From: an uncultured Methanobacterium sp.
GTDB lineage: Archaea > Methanobacteriota > Methanobacteria > Methanobacteriales > Methanobacteriaceae
NCBI RefSeq assembly: GCF_963666025.1
Contig: NZ_OY762552.1
Coordinates: forward strand, 248,001 to 312,000
Length of the DNA: 64,000 bases
Reading direction: 5' to 3'
The notes beneath the pieces are model-generated. The model was not told where the DNA came from and made no database searches. It saw only the letters and a list, made by a program, of their open reading frames with translations. Within the stretch, counting starts at the first letter, position 1; each line of letters opens with the position of its first letter. The translations under genes were made by a program, and so were the position numbers. Of the stretch, positions 36,834 through 49,643 are shown one piece after another.

Positions 36834-37715
36834 ATGTTACATGGAACTGAAGTACTGAAAAAAGGTTTCGCCAAAATGACCAAAGGCGGAGTTATTATGG
36901 ATGTTGTTAACGCTGAACAGGCTGCCATTGCCGAAGAAGCAGGTGCAGTATCAGTTATGGCTTTGGAAAAAGTTCCTGCAGATATCAGGGCTTCTGGTGG
37001 AGTGGCCCGGATGGCAGATCCTTCCAAAGTCCTGGAAATCATCGATGCAGTGAGCATACCAGTGATGGCCAAGGCCAGAATCGGCCACTTTGTGGAAGCA
37101 CAGGTCCTGGAAACCCTAGGAGTGGACATGATCGACGAAAGTGAAGTCTTAACACCAGCCGATGAAAAATACCACATAGACAAAAAACAGTTCACCATAC
37201 CATTTGTATGCGGAGCCCGGAACCTGGGTGAAGCACTCCGGAGGATTGATGAAGGTGCAGCCATGATCCGGACCAAAGGAGAAGCAGGAACCGGTAACGT
37301 GGTCGAAGCTGTGAGGCACATGAGGGTAATCCAAGGAACCATCCGCGAACTTGCGAATAAAAACGAAGAAGAACTGTGGAGTGTTGCCCGGGAACTGGAA
37401 GCACCTCTTACACTAGTTAAAGAGACACAAAAACAGGGTAGAGTACCAGTCGTCAACTTCGCAGCCGGTGGAATAGCCACCCCAGCCGATGCAGCCCTCA
37501 TGATGCAGCTCGGGTCTGACGGAGTATTCGTGGGCAGTGGTATTTTCAAATCAGAAAAACCAGAATTAGTGGCCAATGCCATTGTAGAAGCCACTCACAA
37601 CTTTAAAAACGCTGAAGTCATTGCCGAAGTCAGCCGAGACCTGGGAAGTGCCATGCCTGGACTGGAAATAAGCGAAATACCAGAAAATGAAAGGTTACAA
37701 GAAAGGGGTTGGTAA
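36834..37715 (+). CDS. pdxS: Pyridoxal 5'-phosphate synthase lyase subunit PdxS
   Basis: PdxS (Pdx1) forms PLP from ribose 5-phosphate, glyceraldehyde 3-phosphate and ammonia supplied by PdxT. The sequence is highly conserved: GGVIMDVVNAEQAAIAEEAG, ARIGHFVEAQVLE, GEAGTGNVVEAVRHMR and LGSDGVFVGSGIFKS are family blocks of the TIM barrel. The length is 293 residues from the ATG at 36834, which has GGAG nine bases upstream; a TTG at 36828 is too close to that site. pdxT is not next to it in this window. PLP is needed by the IscS, MetY and CysK enzymes nearby. Confidence 0.96.
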   Translation: MLHGTEVLKKGFAKMTKGGVIMDVVNAEQAAIAEEAGAVSVMALEKVPADIRASGGVARMADPSKVLEIIDAVSIPVMAKARIGHFVEAQVLETLGVDMIDESEVLTPADEKYHIDKKQFTIPFVCGARNLGEALRRIDEGAAMIRTKGEAGTGNVVEAVRHMRVIQGTIRELANKNEEELWSVARELEAPLTLVKETQKQGRVPVVNFAAGGIATPADAALMMQLGSDGVFVGSGIFKSEKPELVANAIVEATHNFKNAEVIAEVSRDLGSAMPGLEISEIPENERLQERGW

Positions 37716-37736
37716 ACACCCCATATACTTTTTTTT
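37705..37736 (+). terminator. pdxS terminator
   Basis: GGGGT (37705-37709) and ACCCC (37718-37722) form a hairpin overlapping the stop codon, followed by eight T bases at 37729-37736. Confidence 0.6.
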
Positions 37737-37854
37737 AACCCAGTAGTTCTTTTAAACAATCTGTATTGCAAAATAACAACACACATTACAAAATAATGAA
37801 TCTAATTTAATATCTAATCTAATATCTAATTTTTTTCCTCACATTATGATGATT

Positions 37855-38578
<724 letters not shown>

Positions 38579-38843
38579 TCATCACCAATAGCCAATAACG
38601 ACTATAAATTTATGAGACTAAATGTCCCAATTTTTTAAAAATTTGCTAAACAGGAACAGTTAAACAGAAAATATGTCAAATAATGTTTAATCTGTTGAGA
38701 TTTAACTGTTTTTAATATAATATAATCTCTAGAGTGTTTAGTTAGAGTGTTCTAATTAAATTGTTCTGACATAAATATCTGCGCAATTATCAAAAAAGAT
38801 GAATTAAAAAAGACAGGAAAAATTCCATCTTTTTTACTTGAAT

Positions 38844-40292
38844 CTAGTTTACGTGGGGGTGTTCACGTTTTAGGAATAGTGATAGAATAAAAACCACTCC
38901 TAGCACTGCTGCAGCTATTACATATGCAAAATCCACACCAGATACCAGTGCCTGGACCTGTTGTGCAGCAGTTGGATTGGTCAGATTCTGAAGGTAGTTA
39001 TTCTGACCGAAGGACATGAAGCTTACAAATAGAGCAGAACCTATTGCACCACCCATCTGCTGTAGAGCAGTCATTATAGCAGAACCTGAAGCATAGTACT
39101 TGGGAGGCAGAGTTCCCAGTGTGTGTGTCTGGTTGGGTGCCATTACCAGGCTGGTTCCTATGAAAAAACAAACCAGTATTAGTACAATTACCATGAGGAG
39201 TGTTGATGCTGAAAGAAATGAAAGCATCACCATGGAAATACACATGATAGCAAGACCCGAGCTGATCACAATCTTAGGACCATGCCCATCGTAGATACGA
39301 CCTGAAACAAGCGATAAAATACTATTCAAAATACTTCCAGGTAGTAGGATGAGACTGGCAATAAATGATGTAACTCCAAGGGCACTCTGCAAGTAGATGG
39401 GCATTATAACCACCATTGCAAATATTATCATTACATTTATCATGGTAATTACAATCCCTATGGTGAATGAAGGATATTTAAACGTGCGCAGGTTCAACAT
39501 AGGGTCTTTCATGGTTAACTGGCGTATTGCAAATAGTATTAGGCTAATCATACCCACAATTAAGGGGATGGTCACGTTTGGACTTAATCCATTATCTCCC
39601 ATACCACTTAAACTAATTACAACTCCTCCAAACCCAATTGCAGCAAGTATGACCGATAAAAAATCTAGTTTAGGACGACCTACTTCTGTTACATTCTTTA
39701 AGAATGCTATTCCTGCAATTGCTATGGCTACAAAAAAGACCAGTACCATTACAAAAAACCAGTGCCAATCCACATATCCCATAAGAAACCCCATAATAAC
39801 CGGTGCTATTGTCGGGGCGAACATTACCACCAGCGTCACCATTCCCATGGTTGCGCCTCTTTTTTCAGGGGGGATTAAAATAAGCACGGTGTTAAATATA
39901 AGGGGTACCAGTATACCGGTTCCAATTGCCTGTATAACCCGTCCAGCAAACAGAACTGGAAAGCTTGTGGAAAAACAGGCCACAATTGTTCCTGCAATTA
40001 AAAATCCCATTGAAGCTGTGAATAATTTTCTGGTGGAAAAACGCTCTATAAGAAAGGCACTGATAAGAAATATAATGCCCGAAACATAAACATAAACTGT
40101 GGTTAACCACTGCACAGTTCCAGCGGAAATATTAAACTGTGTCATTATATGTGGAAATGCAATGTTCAAAGCAGTTTCATTAAGCATTGACATGAATCCA
40201 CCAATCAACAGCAGAATTAAGATTCGGTTGGTGGTACTTTTACTGGGTTTAATTTTATTAATAGTGTAGTTTTCATCTTGATTTAGTGACAT
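38844..40292 (-). CDS. MFS drug-efflux-type transporter (DHA2 family, 14 segments)
   Basis: Major facilitator transporter of 482 residues with fourteen hydrophobic segments, as in EmrB/QacA. Motif C-like sequence VLFAGRVIQAIGTGILVPL and the loop between helices 2 and 3 (LIERFSTRKLFTA) are recognisable. It would export drugs or metabolites using the proton gradient. The ATG at 40292 has AGGAG seven bases upstream. A TetR-family gene lies upstream on the same strand, with a matching palindrome in both promoters, so it is probably TetR-controlled. Such pairs are often acquired horizontally. Confidence 0.88.
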   Translation of the reverse strand: MSLNQDENYTINKIKPSKSTTNRILILLLIGGFMSMLNETALNIAFPHIMTQFNISAGTVQWLTTVYVYVSGIIFLISAFLIERFSTRKLFTASMGFLIAGTIVACFSTSFPVLFAGRVIQAIGTGILVPLIFNTVLILIPPEKRGATMGMVTLVVMFAPTIAPVIMGFLMGYVDWHWFFVMVLVFFVAIAIAGIAFLKNVTEVGRPKLDFLSVILAAIGFGGVVISLSGMGDNGLSPNVTIPLIVGMISLILFAIRQLTMKDPMLNLRTFKYPSFTIGIVITMINVMIIFAMVVIMPIYLQSALGVTSFIASLILLPGSILNSILSLVSGRIYDGHGPKIVISSGLAIMCISMVMLSFLSASTLLMVIVLILVCFFIGTSLVMAPNQTHTLGTLPPKYYASGSAIMTALQQMGGAIGSALFVSFMSFGQNNYLQNLTNPTAAQQVQALVSGVDFAYVIAAAVLGVVFILSLFLKREHPHVN

Positions 40293-40414
40293 TTGAGTAC
40301 TCCTGAACAATTTAAATAGAACTTTTTTTCAGCAAATAGCATAATATAACAGATTTTAGATAAAATTATAATTACAAAATGGTTTAATATGAAATTCCCA
40401 TATTAAGGAGCCTA

Positions 40415-40443
40415 TTCCCCGTATTAGTGAGTCTATCGGGGAA
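40415..40443 (-). other. Hairpin in the long leader of the MFS gene
   Basis: TTCCCCG (40415-40421) and CGGGGAA (40437-40443) form a 7-bp stem with a 15-base loop within the predicted 180-base leader of the transporter. It is GC-rich against an AT-rich background and may influence translation or RNA stability. Confidence 0.4.
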
Positions 40444-40486
40444 AATCCGAATATTAAGAAATTTTTTGATACACGTTGGCATAATA

Positions 40487-40510
40487 ATAGACCAGTCTAT
40501 ATAATAATAT
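40487..40510 (-). promoter_or_regulatory. TetR-type operator at the MFS promoter
   Basis: ATAGACCAGTCTAT (40487-40500) is a perfect inverted repeat of six bases per arm. On the minus strand it overlaps the end of a TATA-like sequence (40497-40507), so a bound repressor would block transcription of the transporter. The core GACCAGTC recurs in front of the TetR gene. Confidence 0.65.
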
Positions 40511-40640
40511 TTTAAAAATTTATGATTTTTTAAAAGGATATCTTAAATGATTAAGTATGAAGAATTTTTAAAATGGTTTAATGGAAGAGTTACCTATAAT
40601 CTCATACAAATACTTTCTAATAAGTTGGTACCGGATTTTT

Positions 40641-41231
40641 TCAATGTTTTAGTACAATGGGAATCTGTTCGGCAATTCTATAGATAGGTGCATCACTATT
40701 GGTGGTTAAAGACATGATTATAGCCCCTTCAACCATGGATTGAATAACCATTCCCAAAATCTCAGCCGTTTCCTGGTTGAAACCACCCTCCACCAACTTC
40801 TCAGTGTAAACATTTTGCCATGCATTGTAAGCAGATTCACATGCTTTTCTTAATGTTTCATTGGTTGCGTATGTTTCCAATGCAATTAAATTAACAGAAA
40901 CTTTTTTAGTACTTTTAATGGAATGTTTCTCGTCTTTTTCAGAATTTGAATTGTCTACAATCTTTTCAATGGATTTTTTAATGGATTTGACAGGATCATC
41001 AATTTCTGCCAGCCCATCCCTTATTGTTTTTTCAACAAAGACATTGGTCAGATTTATGCATTCTAAAGCAAGTTCTTCTTTGCCCTTGGGAAAATAATAA
41101 TACAAAGAACCTTTAGGAGCATTACTTTCCATTAAAATCTGATTTAAACCGGTGGCGTGATAACCCTGTAGCTGGAAAAGACGTGTAGCAGCGTTAATAA
41201 TCCTGTCCCTTGTACTTATTTCTTCATCCAT
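40641..41231 (-). CDS. TetR-family transcriptional regulator
   Basis: A 196-residue regulator. Residues 8-55 form the TetR helix-turn-helix (RDRIINAATRLFQLQGYHA, then PKGSLYYYFPKGKEELA), and the rest is the ligand-binding and dimer domain with the YcdC/QacR-like stretch ILGMVIQSMVEGAIIMSL. It most likely represses the transporter gene downstream and itself, since the same GACCAGTC core sits in both promoters. The inducer is unknown. Confidence 0.9.
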   Translation of the reverse strand: MDEEISTRDRIINAATRLFQLQGYHATGLNQILMESNAPKGSLYYYFPKGKEELALECINLTNVFVEKTIRDGLAEIDDPVKSIKKSIEKIVDNSNSEKDEKHSIKSTKKVSVNLIALETYATNETLRKACESAYNAWQNVYTEKLVEGGFNQETAEILGMVIQSMVEGAIIMSLTTNSDAPIYRIAEQIPIVLKH

Positions 41232-41246
41232 AATAACAAAACCATT

Positions 41247-41280
41247 AATGATCAGTTATAATTATAATGACCAGTCTATA
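41247..41280 (-). promoter_or_regulatory. TetR-type operator at the regulator's own promoter
   Basis: GACCAGTC at 41269-41276, inside AATGACCAGTCTATA, matches the transporter operator; a degenerate second copy (AATGATCAGTTATA) begins at 41247. Their place 16-45 bases before the start codon suits autorepression. Confidence 0.55.
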
Positions 41281-41415
41281 TATCCTGTTTTTTATTTATG
41301 TTAAAGTGATATTTAAAGGTGATGTTGCCAAATAAATTATTCAAAAAAAAATCCCTTAAAACATTTTAATTAATCGAAACATGGAGTTATTGTATAAGTT
41401 TAGGAATTAAAGGTA

Positions 41416-41727
41416 ATGAATATAAGAAGATCGAAAAAGGTTGGTAAAAAAATGGATGATAAAAATCAAGGTAAATGGATAGATAATGCGGATAAAGATT
41501 TAATAAAAATGTTCAAAACAACAGAAGAATATAATGCATGGCAGGAATCATTATTTGCCCTAGTTGAATATTCTTCCAATGAAAAAATAGATGAAAAAGT
41601 AGTTGGGGAATTGGCAGCTGATCATCTTAATGCAAGTATTGAATTACAAAAAGGACTAGGAAATGCCAGACATAAGAAAGGAAAAATGCTACGGAATGAA
41701 TTGTTAGTTGACAATTGTGGAGAATGA
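41416..41727 (+). CDS. Hypothetical protein
   Basis: A 103-residue soluble, charged protein (WIDNADKDLIKMFKTTEEY; ELAADHLNASIELQKGLGN), mostly helical by composition. I do not recognise a family. AAAGGT precedes the ATG; another in-frame ATG at 41452 would remove the basic N-terminal 12 residues. Confidence 0.6.
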   Translation: MNIRRSKKVGKKMDDKNQGKWIDNADKDLIKMFKTTEEYNAWQESLFALVEYSSNEKIDEKVVGELAADHLNASIELQKGLGNARHKKGKMLRNELLVDNCGE

Positions 41728-41914
41728 TGGAATAATTAAATTATTAAACTCCAGTATCAGATATTTACCCTCTTTAATATCCACTATTTTTTTCCAAAAT
41801 TAGAATTAATTATTTAAATCACCAAACCTAATTATCACTGAAATAGTTTGATGTTAAAAGTAATCTCAATTATACCCCTATATTATAACCAACCAACAAA
41901 GTGAGCGCCTGCCA

Positions 41915-42565
41915 ATGTTAAGAGATCTTCTTATTGATAAAGAACTGTTTGAAACCCTCAGAGAGAAGTCTTTGGAGTCTGATGAGGGTGGAATGAATAC
42001 CACTGAAGAGGTTGAACTCCTGGAGAAAGCGGTCTTCAATCGATTGAAAAAGAAAAGATCAGTCAAAAAGTACAAGAAATTAGGGGTCGGTAAAGGGGAC
42101 CTTAAGGAAATAATCCAGTTAGCAGACATCATCAGTTTAGATGCAATGGGCGGTCCATCAAACTATGAGCTGGCCAAGGAACATCAAGAATGGTGTCTCA
42201 TTTGTGGAAGATGCTGCAGGGAATCTGAATCCATTTTTATACACAAAGATGAACTCAACCTACTGTTAACCTTCAACCCTGAACTGGAGAATGGAATCAT
42301 CCACAATAAACTTTACACCGAACACTTCGAACTCAAAGATATCAGACCGTGTAAATTCATGGATAAAGAAACCCATAAATGTGAGATCTACGACTCCCGG
42401 CCACAAGTTTGCAGGAGTTACCCACTGGTACTCATTGAATCAAACGGTAAAGCAAAAAATATCATAAATATACGTTACAAATGTAATTATACCATTAATT
42501 TGATTCTGGAAAAGTCAATGATACTCTTTGATGAGGCCATAAGGCGATTGGAAGAAAAGAAGTAA
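41915..42565 (+). CDS. YkgJ-type cysteine-cluster protein
   Basis: A 216-residue protein with the YkgJ/zinc- or iron-binding cysteine cluster: WCLICGRCC near residue 92, then CKFMDKETHKCEIYDSRP and VCRSYPL. Eight cysteines are placed as in the family, whose role is not established. A TATA-like TATATTATAA at 41879-41888 suggests a leaderless message starting at the ATG, which has no Shine-Dalgarno site. The N-terminal 80 residues are charged and helical. Confidence 0.82.
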   Translation: MLRDLLIDKELFETLREKSLESDEGGMNTTEEVELLEKAVFNRLKKKRSVKKYKKLGVGKGDLKEIIQLADIISLDAMGGPSNYELAKEHQEWCLICGRCCRESESIFIHKDELNLLLTFNPELENGIIHNKLYTEHFELKDIRPCKFMDKETHKCEIYDSRPQVCRSYPLVLIESNGKAKNIINIRYKCNYTINLILEKSMILFDEAIRRLEEKK

Positions 42566-42656
42566 TTAGTTTGCCTGTAATAAACTAAATTTATTAGTTG
42601 ATAACCTCCGAAAGGTTTTATAGTTATTAAAGCCAATCATAACAAAACATTGGAAA

Positions 42657-42729
42657 GCTCCGTTGAGGTAGTTGGCAATCCTATCGGACTCTCGATCCGA
42701 TTACAGGGGTTCGAATCCCCTACGGAGCA
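42657..42729 (+). tRNA. tRNA-Glu (CTC)
   Basis: A full cloverleaf: acceptor GCTCCGT/ACGGAGC, anticodon stem TCGGA/TCCGA with loop CTCTCGA giving anticodon CTC, T arm AGGGG-TTCGAAT-CCCCT and discriminator A. CCA is not encoded. A TATA-like TTTTATAG lies at 42615-42622. Confidence 0.92.
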
Positions 42730-42764
42730 CTAACTTTAATAATAATAACCGAAAATCATCATTA

Positions 42765-42839
<75 letters not shown>

Positions 42840-42948
42840 TTAATGTTAATATGGAAAAGAAATAATGACCTAACTTAACTTCAAGTTAACATTCAGGACC
42901 GTACCAGATAGTTTGGTGGGTATTGGTTACAAGTTAAGAGTTAACCTG

Positions 42949-43125
42949 CTACCATCCTTCTATCTTTTTTACTTCTTCCAGTATTTCAATACACTCTTCT
43001 ATTTCCTTAGTATGTTCTAACCCTCCCAGTATCTCTATAACTTGGTTAATTCGGGCTATACTTCCAATATTCATAATTTTTTCTTTTTTTAGTTCTATAT
43101 TGTCAAACCCTTTTAGTTTTACCAT
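42949..43125 (-). CDS. Small charged protein, 58 residues
   Basis: A continuous minus-strand frame with an ATG preceded by GGGGGA six bases upstream, and a stop at 42949-42951. It begins MVKLKGFDNIELKKEK and ends with a Glu/Lys/Ile-rich helix (ECIEILEEVKKIEGW). The composition, good ribosome site and length suggest a real gene. No family recognised. Confidence 0.65.
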   Translation of the reverse strand: MVKLKGFDNIELKKEKIMNIGSIARINQVIEILGGLEHTKEIEECIEILEEVKKIEGW

Positions 43126-43519
43126 TTTATCCCCCTTATCCTCATTTACAGTGGTTTTTTACATGGTAGTTCTGGTAGTCACTTGAATACTTATTAAACC
43201 CACCCTGTAATTATATTAGATTCATCATATTCCTTAACTATAGCTTCCAGTTGGTTAAAATCTTTCTGTTTTAGGTTGTCTTGTGTATGTTCTACAGGGA
43301 GTGGTGTGTGTTGGTGCTGTTAACTAACAATAAAACTGATTAAGTAAGTAGGCTGGTATGGTATGTGGTTTTTGGTGTAGTCTCGCTTGTAATTTTAGTG
43401 TAGGTTTTAGGGTGTAAACACTACCCATAATGATATACTACTAAGTTGTACTCCCAAAAAAATAAATCATAACTCCAATAGAAAAATATATACTAATAAA
43501 AATTAGGGGGTATAATATA
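43126..43519. other. Intergenic stretch with a possible decayed small gene
   Basis: No intact gene is visible. On the minus strand a frame without a start codon runs to a TAA at 43194-43196 and would encode residues such as HTQDNLKQKDFNQLEAIVKE; this could be the remnant of a small gene. TATA-like sequence near 43480-43490 (AATATATACTAATAA) should serve the small gene at 43520. Confidence 0.3.
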
Positions 43520-43672
43520 ATGGCTGAAACATGCATGACTGAAAGTGAAGTTGAGGTGTTCGTAGACAACTTCAAAGGAATGTTATGGGATGATATGGAC
43601 GATGCTTTGAACTGTATGTCCAAAGAAGATATGGTTGCAGTAATAAAAGCTTTGAAAAAACGTTTTGGTTAA
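43520..43672 (+). CDS. Small acidic protein, 50 residues
   Basis: ATG at 43520 preceded by AGGGGG nine bases upstream; stop TAA at 43670-43672. The protein is acidic in its first half (TESEVEVFVDNFKG, WDDMDDALNCMSKED) and ends basic (ALKKRFG). Two cysteines. TATA and ribosome site are both well placed, which supports a real gene. Function unknown. Confidence 0.65.
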   Translation: MAETCMTESEVEVFVDNFKGMLWDDMDDALNCMSKEDMVAVIKALKKRFG

Positions 43673-43876
43673 TAAATTACTCTTTAAATTTTTTTTATAA
43701 TTTATCCATTACCTGAAATTATTTGATGGATACAATTTTTGATGGATGACCTACTTTTTATATGGATAAAAAAATCCCAATAAGCTTAATTTTAGAAACT
43801 TATAGAATTTAATTAACCCATAATGTAAGGTCTGAAATTTAACTAAAAATTAAAAATAAAATGTATGAAGAATTTT

Positions 43877-44146
43877 TTATTCAATGGATTTTATCTTTCC
43901 AAAGTTTTCGCTATAGTACTGGCAGGCAGATGGTTTCAGACTAACATTATAAAATTCATACCTAACTCTATTTTTAACATCCAAAGTTTTAATTAATCCC
44001 ATTTCTTCCAAACATGGGACTGCTTCGTTAATTTCATCAAAACTAAGGTCAGTTATCCTTTTTATGACATCACCATTACCCCGCCATCGACTTGATTCCA
44101 CCATTGCTTTCAATATTACTATTGCATTTTCCTGGTTTGGATCCAT
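43877..44146 (-). CDS. Small winged-helix-like protein
   Basis: An 89-residue protein with the layout of a single winged helix-turn-helix domain (AIVILKAMVESS, DVIKRITDLSFDEINEAVPCLEEMGLI, then a VRYEFYNV wing). It may be a transcription regulator. The ATG at 44146 has GGTGAT upstream; a TTG directly before it lacks proper spacing. Target unknown. Confidence 0.65.
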   Translation of the reverse strand: MDPNQENAIVILKAMVESSRWRGNGDVIKRITDLSFDEINEAVPCLEEMGLIKTLDVKNRVRYEFYNVSLKPSACQYYSENFGKIKSIE

Positions 44147-44405
44147 CAAAAATCACCACCTAATTTTTATTATTGGTTTTCTTCCATTATATTCTGGCTT
44201 CCGTGAAATTATCATTATTTCGATGCGTTCCATCAGTTTCACAGTTGTCTCCACTAAAACCCAGAATAGGGAATCCTGAATTTGATAATTAATATTCGAA
44301 ATACATCATATATAAATCGAACTGTTTGTAAAATAATATCGTTGTAATTGATAATAATTTTTTCAATGTTTAAACTAAGATTAAGGCGATTTTCAAAAAA
44401 TAGAC

Positions 44406-44812
44406 TTATTCCATCGATATTCTCTGGGGATTGGTGTAAATATTAAACCTGTTCCCTCTTAAAAATCCTATCATGTTATTCCTGCCTTGAATGCTACTGA
44501 GTAACCAGATGATGTTGGTGCGGCATTGGATGCAATTACAGGAACTCCAACCCTGGCCAGTTTTATCATCATGTCCGCAGGCATACGGCCACTGTAGACC
44601 ATGAAGGACTGTGAAAAGTCAACATTATCTTTTGCAGCGGCTCCAATAACTTTATCTGCTGCCACGTGGCGGCTGACATCTTCACGGGTGATGAATTTAT
44701 CCTGGTAAACCAGTCCAGCTACATGGGTACCGCCGGTGTTCTTCCAGACCCGGGCTTCATCCCTTAATTTATCTATGGCACTGAAAATATCATCTTTGGA
44801 GACAACAAATTC
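44406..44812 (-). pseudogene. fdhD: Remnant of fdhD (formate dehydrogenase sulfurtransferase), truncated and frameshifted
   Basis: The minus strand encodes the C-terminal half of FdhD: NTGGTHVAGLVYQD, then VAADKVIGAAAKD, YSGRMPADMMIKLARVGVP and SNAAPTSSGYSVAFKAGIT. An in-frame stop (TGA, 44473-44471) follows, but in another frame the expected ending IGFLRGNRFNIYTNPQRI continues to a TAA at 44408-44406, so one base appears lost near 44473. The N-terminal half, with the conserved Cys loop, is absent: a TAA occurs at 44815-44813 and no homologous sequence is visible upstream. FdhD normally moves sulfur from IscS to the Mo/W cofactor of formate dehydrogenase; the remnant lies just behind iscS and iscU. 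Confidence 0.85.
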
Positions 44813-44917
44813 TTATTCAACCCTGTTGATGAATATCTGGACGATACAATATCTGGACTATTTTAGTCAGATTTATTACAGGATATGTTTTTTCAGGATA
44901 TTTTTAAAAAAATAGAT

Positions 44918-45316
44918 TTATTCTGAGGTTTCATCCCCAGAAGATTCTCCTGCCTGTTTCTTTTTGTAATCTTCAATGGCTGCTTGTAGTGCATCGGCTG
45001 CCAGGTTGGAGCAGTGCATCTTCACTGGTGGTAATCCTTCCAGTTCTTCGGCCACATCATCCCTGGTGATCTTCAATGCTTCATCTAATGTTTTTCCAAT
45101 TGCCATCTCAGTGATCATACTACTGGTGGCTATTGCTGCTCCGCAACCAAATGTTTTGAATTTTATATCGGTTATAACATCATCTTCTACCGTGATGTAG
45201 ATGGTCATCAGATCCCCACAAACTGGGTTTCCTTCGGTTCCCACACCACTGGCATCGGGTATTTCACCTACATTCCGGGGGTTGGAAAAGTGGTCCATTA
45301 CTTTTTCACTGTACAT
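44918..45316 (-). CDS. iscU: Iron-sulfur scaffold IscU/NifU N-domain type
   Basis: A 132-residue scaffold on which [2Fe-2S] and [4Fe-4S] clusters are built. The three ligand cysteines are Cys33 (PVCGD, with Asp35), Cys58 (FGCGAA) and Cys102 (KMHCSN). The C-terminus is a short charged tail. It lies 44 bases behind the cysteine desulfurase, its sulfur donor, on the same strand. Confidence 0.94.
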   Translation of the reverse strand: MYSEKVMDHFSNPRNVGEIPDASGVGTEGNPVCGDLMTIYITVEDDVITDIKFKTFGCGAAIATSSMITEMAIGKTLDEALKITRDDVAEELEGLPPVKMHCSNLAADALQAAIEDYKKKQAGESSGDETSE

Positions 45317-45360
45317 ACTCCATCACCTGCTTATTTTTTAATTATAAGTTTATTTTATTT

Positions 45361-46527
45361 TTAATTTTCTTTGGCAGGACACCAAAGTGGAGACATGCTT
45401 CTTAATCTTTCAACTACTTCGCCAATTGCAGTAATAGTGTAATCTATATCTTCCTGGGTGTTTTCAGTGCCCAGGCTTATGCGTAGTGATCCGTGTGCAT
45501 CCACTTCCTTGAGTCCTATGGCCATTAGGACATGGGATGGCTCCAGTTTTTTGGATGAGCATGCAGAACCTGTGGAAGCGTTGATCCCCTTTGCATCCAA
45601 TTGCAGTATCAGTGATTCTCCTTCTATACTGCTGAAACGGAAGTTGGCATTGTTTGGGAGTCTTTTGGTTGGGTGTCCATTGAGGTAGGATTGTTCAATG
45701 GTCTCCAGAACTCCTTTTATTAATCTGTCCCGGAGTGCTGAGACATATTCCATATTTTTCTCCAGGTTTTCTTCTGCCAGTTGGCAGGCCTTACCCAGTC
45801 CCACAATTCCAGGTACGTTCTCAGTTCCAGGACGCATCCCCCTCTCGTGGCCTCCACCATGGAGTAATGGATCTACCCTTACTCCTTTCTTGATGTAGAG
45901 TGCTCCGATTCCTTTGGGTCCGTATAGTTTGTGGGCAGATATGGATAACATGTCCACGTTCATGTCTTCCACGTTGACTGGTATTTTACCCACGCTCTGC
46001 ACTGCATCAGTGTGGAAGTAGATTCCTTTTTCCCGGGCCAGTGCACCGATCTCTTTTATGGGCTGGATAGTACCGATTTCATTGTTGGCGTGCATTACTG
46101 TGATTAAAATAGTTTTATCAGTGATTGCTTCTTCCACATCAGAAACTTTCACTATACCTTCTTCTCCCACCGGTAGGTATGTAATCTGGTATCCGTTTTT
46201 TTCCAGATATTTACAGGTTTCTTCCACTGCAGGGTGTTCTATATCACTGGTGATGATGTGGTTGCCCTTGTTTTTAAGTCTACTGGCAGTTCCCTTGATT
46301 GCTATGTTATCTGATTCTGTACCTCCACTGGTGAAGTACACTTCTTCTGGTTTAGCACCAATAAGTGATGCAACCTGTTTTCTGCCGTTTTCCATGGCAG
46401 TTCTGGCTTCCCTTCCCAGAGAGTATAATGTAGAGGCGTTTCCAAATGATTCTGTGAAGTAGGGTAGCATGGCCTCCAGGACTTCCGGGTTAACGGGTGA
46501 TGTTGCAGAATGATCCATATAACTCAT
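45361..46527 (-). CDS. iscS: Cysteine desulfurase (IscS/NifS)
   Basis: PLP enzyme of 388 residues that takes sulfur from cysteine for cluster assembly and thiolation. The PLP lysine is Lys200 (SISAHKLYGPKG) and the persulfide cysteine is Cys323 in the loop STGSACSSKK, the short-loop form with SSKK. GGTGAT precedes the ATG. Upstream genes metX and metY lie on the same strand with gaps of 179 and 141 bases, so one long transcript from the controlled metY promoter is possible. Confidence 0.95.
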   Translation of the reverse strand: MSYMDHSATSPVNPEVLEAMLPYFTESFGNASTLYSLGREARTAMENGRKQVASLIGAKPEEVYFTSGGTESDNIAIKGTASRLKNKGNHIITSDIEHPAVEETCKYLEKNGYQITYLPVGEEGIVKVSDVEEAITDKTILITVMHANNEIGTIQPIKEIGALAREKGIYFHTDAVQSVGKIPVNVEDMNVDMLSISAHKLYGPKGIGALYIKKGVRVDPLLHGGGHERGMRPGTENVPGIVGLGKACQLAEENLEKNMEYVSALRDRLIKGVLETIEQSYLNGHPTKRLPNNANFRFSSIEGESLILQLDAKGINASTGSACSSKKLEPSHVLMAIGLKEVDAHGSLRISLGTENTQEDIDYTITAIGEVVERLRSMSPLWCPAKEN

Positions 46528-46706
46528 TATATCACCTAGTTTTTTTATTAATACTTGAATAACCTTTATTAATGATGAACTTTATTAATGCTGAATAATT
46601 CTAAAACTTTTTCTCAGCCTTTTTATATGACCCTTAAAATTCATAATATTTGTCCCTTAAGAATTTTTGTCCAGTTTAATATCTGCCAATTCTTAATATT
46701 GTCAAG

Positions 46707-48188
<1,482 letters not shown>

Positions 48189-48329
48189 TTTTTATCCCAC
48201 ATTTAGGTGTACCTTTAATTTTATAGTTTATTCTATTCCTTTTTTGCCCCATAATTCTCCATATCAGTTAATTCCATGCTTACAATTTTTACATTATCAA
48301 CAGTATTTTTACTCAGGGATACATGTTAT

Positions 48330-49643
<1,314 letters not shown>

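Noticed and set aside
36770..37594. A 274-residue antisense frame over pdxS
   Set aside because: pdxS is highly conserved in the forward frame with a good start and terminator. The antisense frame has a low-complexity Ser/Ala composition.
39397..40089. A 230-residue frame antisense to the MFS transporter
   Set aside because: It is the complement of hydrophobic codons, gives an Ile/Thr/Pro-rich sequence, and has no promoter of its own.
43194..43300. A minus-strand frame resembling a small protein
   Set aside because: No start codon is available and the upstream part is closed, so I list it only as a possible remnant.
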